From assembly GCF_905475465.1 (NCBI RefSeq), contig NC_062248.1, positions 4,340,001-4,404,000 of the forward strand: 64,000 nucleotides of DNA, in the 5' to 3' direction. A program made the translations under genes and the position numbers. Of the stretch, positions 62,747-64,000 are shown in pieces. The first letter of the stretch is position 1; every line of letters begins with the position of its first letter. Under the pieces are notes generated by a model that worked only from the letters and a program-made list of their open reading frames with translations, had not been told where the DNA came from and did no database searches. The stretch is from Pieris napi (lineage: Eukaryota > Arthropoda > Insecta > Lepidoptera > Pieridae).

Positions 62747-62754
62747 CCCTAGAG

Positions 62755-63016
62755 CAGTGTTTCCCTTCGTGGGGTCCAAGCCCCACACGGGGCAATTGGA
62801 TTGTTAAGGGGGGCTATTCGAAAATTATTTTATATTTCTTATATGATTTGAATACTTACTGTGTTTCGTAAACACTCTCCTAATAATTTATTTTCAAGAC
62901 CTATCAGTTAAGTTTCTTAATTCAATTCAATATTTCAATATTAAAAATAATGTATGTTACATTGGGGCTTAAGAACTATAGAAAGGCTATGGAACAAAAA
63001 AGGTAAGGAAACACTG
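62755..63016. mobile_element. complete hAT-type MITE
   Basis: The ends CAGTGTTTCC and GGAAACACTG are inverted. The identical 8-bp target duplication CCCTAGAG flanks them (62747-62754 and 63017-63024), as expected for hAT transposition. The 262-bp body is non-coding. A truncated relative lies at 18857. Confidence 0.92.
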
Positions 63017-63616
63017 CCCTAGAGAATCGACAGTGATCCACTCAACCTAAAAAATATTCCTACCATACTTTGTATTCTCATTTCAATGTAAGATTAACGG
63101 TCATTGCATCATATCGAACGTACGACTTGCCAATATTTCAAGCATGTCGATCATTGTCCTCAATGTAATGTGGTTTGCAAATATGGTTAGTTACCAGTCA
63201 GCAACACGCCTTGAAATAACGTTTAAAACATTGTTTTAGAATTAAAAGTTCCCGTTCTGACCCTGCACCTGTGTCCTGTTCGGCTATTCCATAAATCATG
63301 ACTTGATGGGACAGAACATCCACTTGACGAATATCGCAGGACTGACAATTATTCTTTCTTATTCAATTATACTTTCGAAACATGAGAAGTTCTACCTCTA
63401 GCAAATTTACCCTTGAAAAATCTATTTAGAAAAGTCGCAGGGGCGTTTTACATTTGCTTACTCTTTTGAATTATCATCGTGGCAAGTGACATTAAATTAG
63501 AAAATATTACTTTAACGCTACGCTGCGTAAATTTTTTGGTATTGATAAGTTACGTTTATGAATTGCGGCAGTGTTCGCCGGACCGCTGCCGCGTCTTGAT
63601 GTGTCACGGCTTCACT

Positions 63617-63715
63617 CAGTATTTATAATACGACAGCTCGGCCTATAGAAAAATCCTGAAAAAATATATGTTGAAGTTATTACGACATTTCTGCAATATG
63701 AAGCCACCGACTAAT
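63617..63715 (+). CDS. candidate first exon of a downstream gene
   Basis: A GC-rich patch (63560-63650, CCGGACCGCTGCCGCG) contains an initiator-like TCAGT near 63617. It is followed by ATG at 63698 opening MKPPTN and a strong donor AAT|GTAAGT at 63715/63716. The remaining exons would lie outside the window. Only six codons are visible, so the product is unknown. Confidence 0.3.
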
Positions 63716-64000
63716 GTAAGTAACCTAATATTTTGTTTGTGTTGAAAAATGCTACGCATTTTAATTATTGATTTCCAAATTATGTTTAGTTTTTCTAACG
63801 AAATTTTTATATCTAAATATGTAATTTGCACCTCAGTTTAATGAATCTGATTCCTTTTTTTGTCTTTGAAGACAGAAAAATGCGGTAGGTTCAAATGTGT
63901 GGTATAAAAATTAAAGTTCTCTTTATTTAAACTAGAAACTTCCTAATGGAATACCACGTTTACGCTCAGCATTTATAGCGAATACATGATGATTTTAGCA

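Noticed and set aside
1..64000. CRISPR arrays, bacterial operons or Shine-Dalgarno sites
   Set aside because: None is present. Split genes, SINEs and LINEs show a nuclear insect genome, and the direct repeats seen are transposon parts or local duplications.

Overview
The window is AT-rich nuclear DNA from an insect, almost certainly a lepidopteran and probably a butterfly. Genes are split by long introns with GT/AG borders. The interspersed repeats have a lepidopteran character: several copies of a tRNA-derived SINE resembling the Metulj family, Helitrons with TC...CTAG ends, and Jockey/CR1-type LINEs. I see no bacterial or organellar features.

Two host genes account for the conserved coding sequence, both on the + strand. 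(1) Positions 2798-11490 hold the last 11 coding exons (560 codons) of a plasma-membrane Na+/H+ exchanger of the insect Nhe2 / SLC9A3-like type. Only the cytosolic regulatory tail is present; the membrane domain lies left of the window, beyond an antisense LINE at 1-2595. (2) Positions 15526-57970 hold nine exons that join in frame into a 603-residue ankyrin-repeat targeting subunit of protein phosphatase 1 (MYPT-75D / PPP1R16 family). It has an RVxF-type PP1 docking site, ankyrin repeats, a PKA-type site and a C-terminal CAAX box (CIIM). A non-coding first exon is likely near 13960-14224. A second, phase-compatible first exon at 53181-53264 could give a short isoform without ankyrin repeats. 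A possible first exon of a third gene is at about 63617-63715.

The rest is introns, untranslated and intergenic DNA filled with mobile elements. They include a PIF/Harbinger-like element with a MADF-domain ORF (5215-6017), three Helitrons, at least four small elements with TTA/TAA target duplications, two hAT-type MITEs, a pogo-like MITE, and a 2.4-kb DNA transposon with a decayed protein (49852-52242). The largest is a 6-kb fold-back element (40591-46650) that contains an open two-ORF CR1-group LINE. In that LINE, ORF2 has no early ATG, overlaps ORF1 in the -1 frame, and is preceded by a perfect A AAA AAC slippery heptamer. A separate LINE fragment (39385-39745) ends in the same 3' tail as the SINEs, which points to the machinery that mobilises them.

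Exon borders were placed by hand from reading-frame continuity, splice dinucleotides and remembered family sequences. No alignment or search was run.
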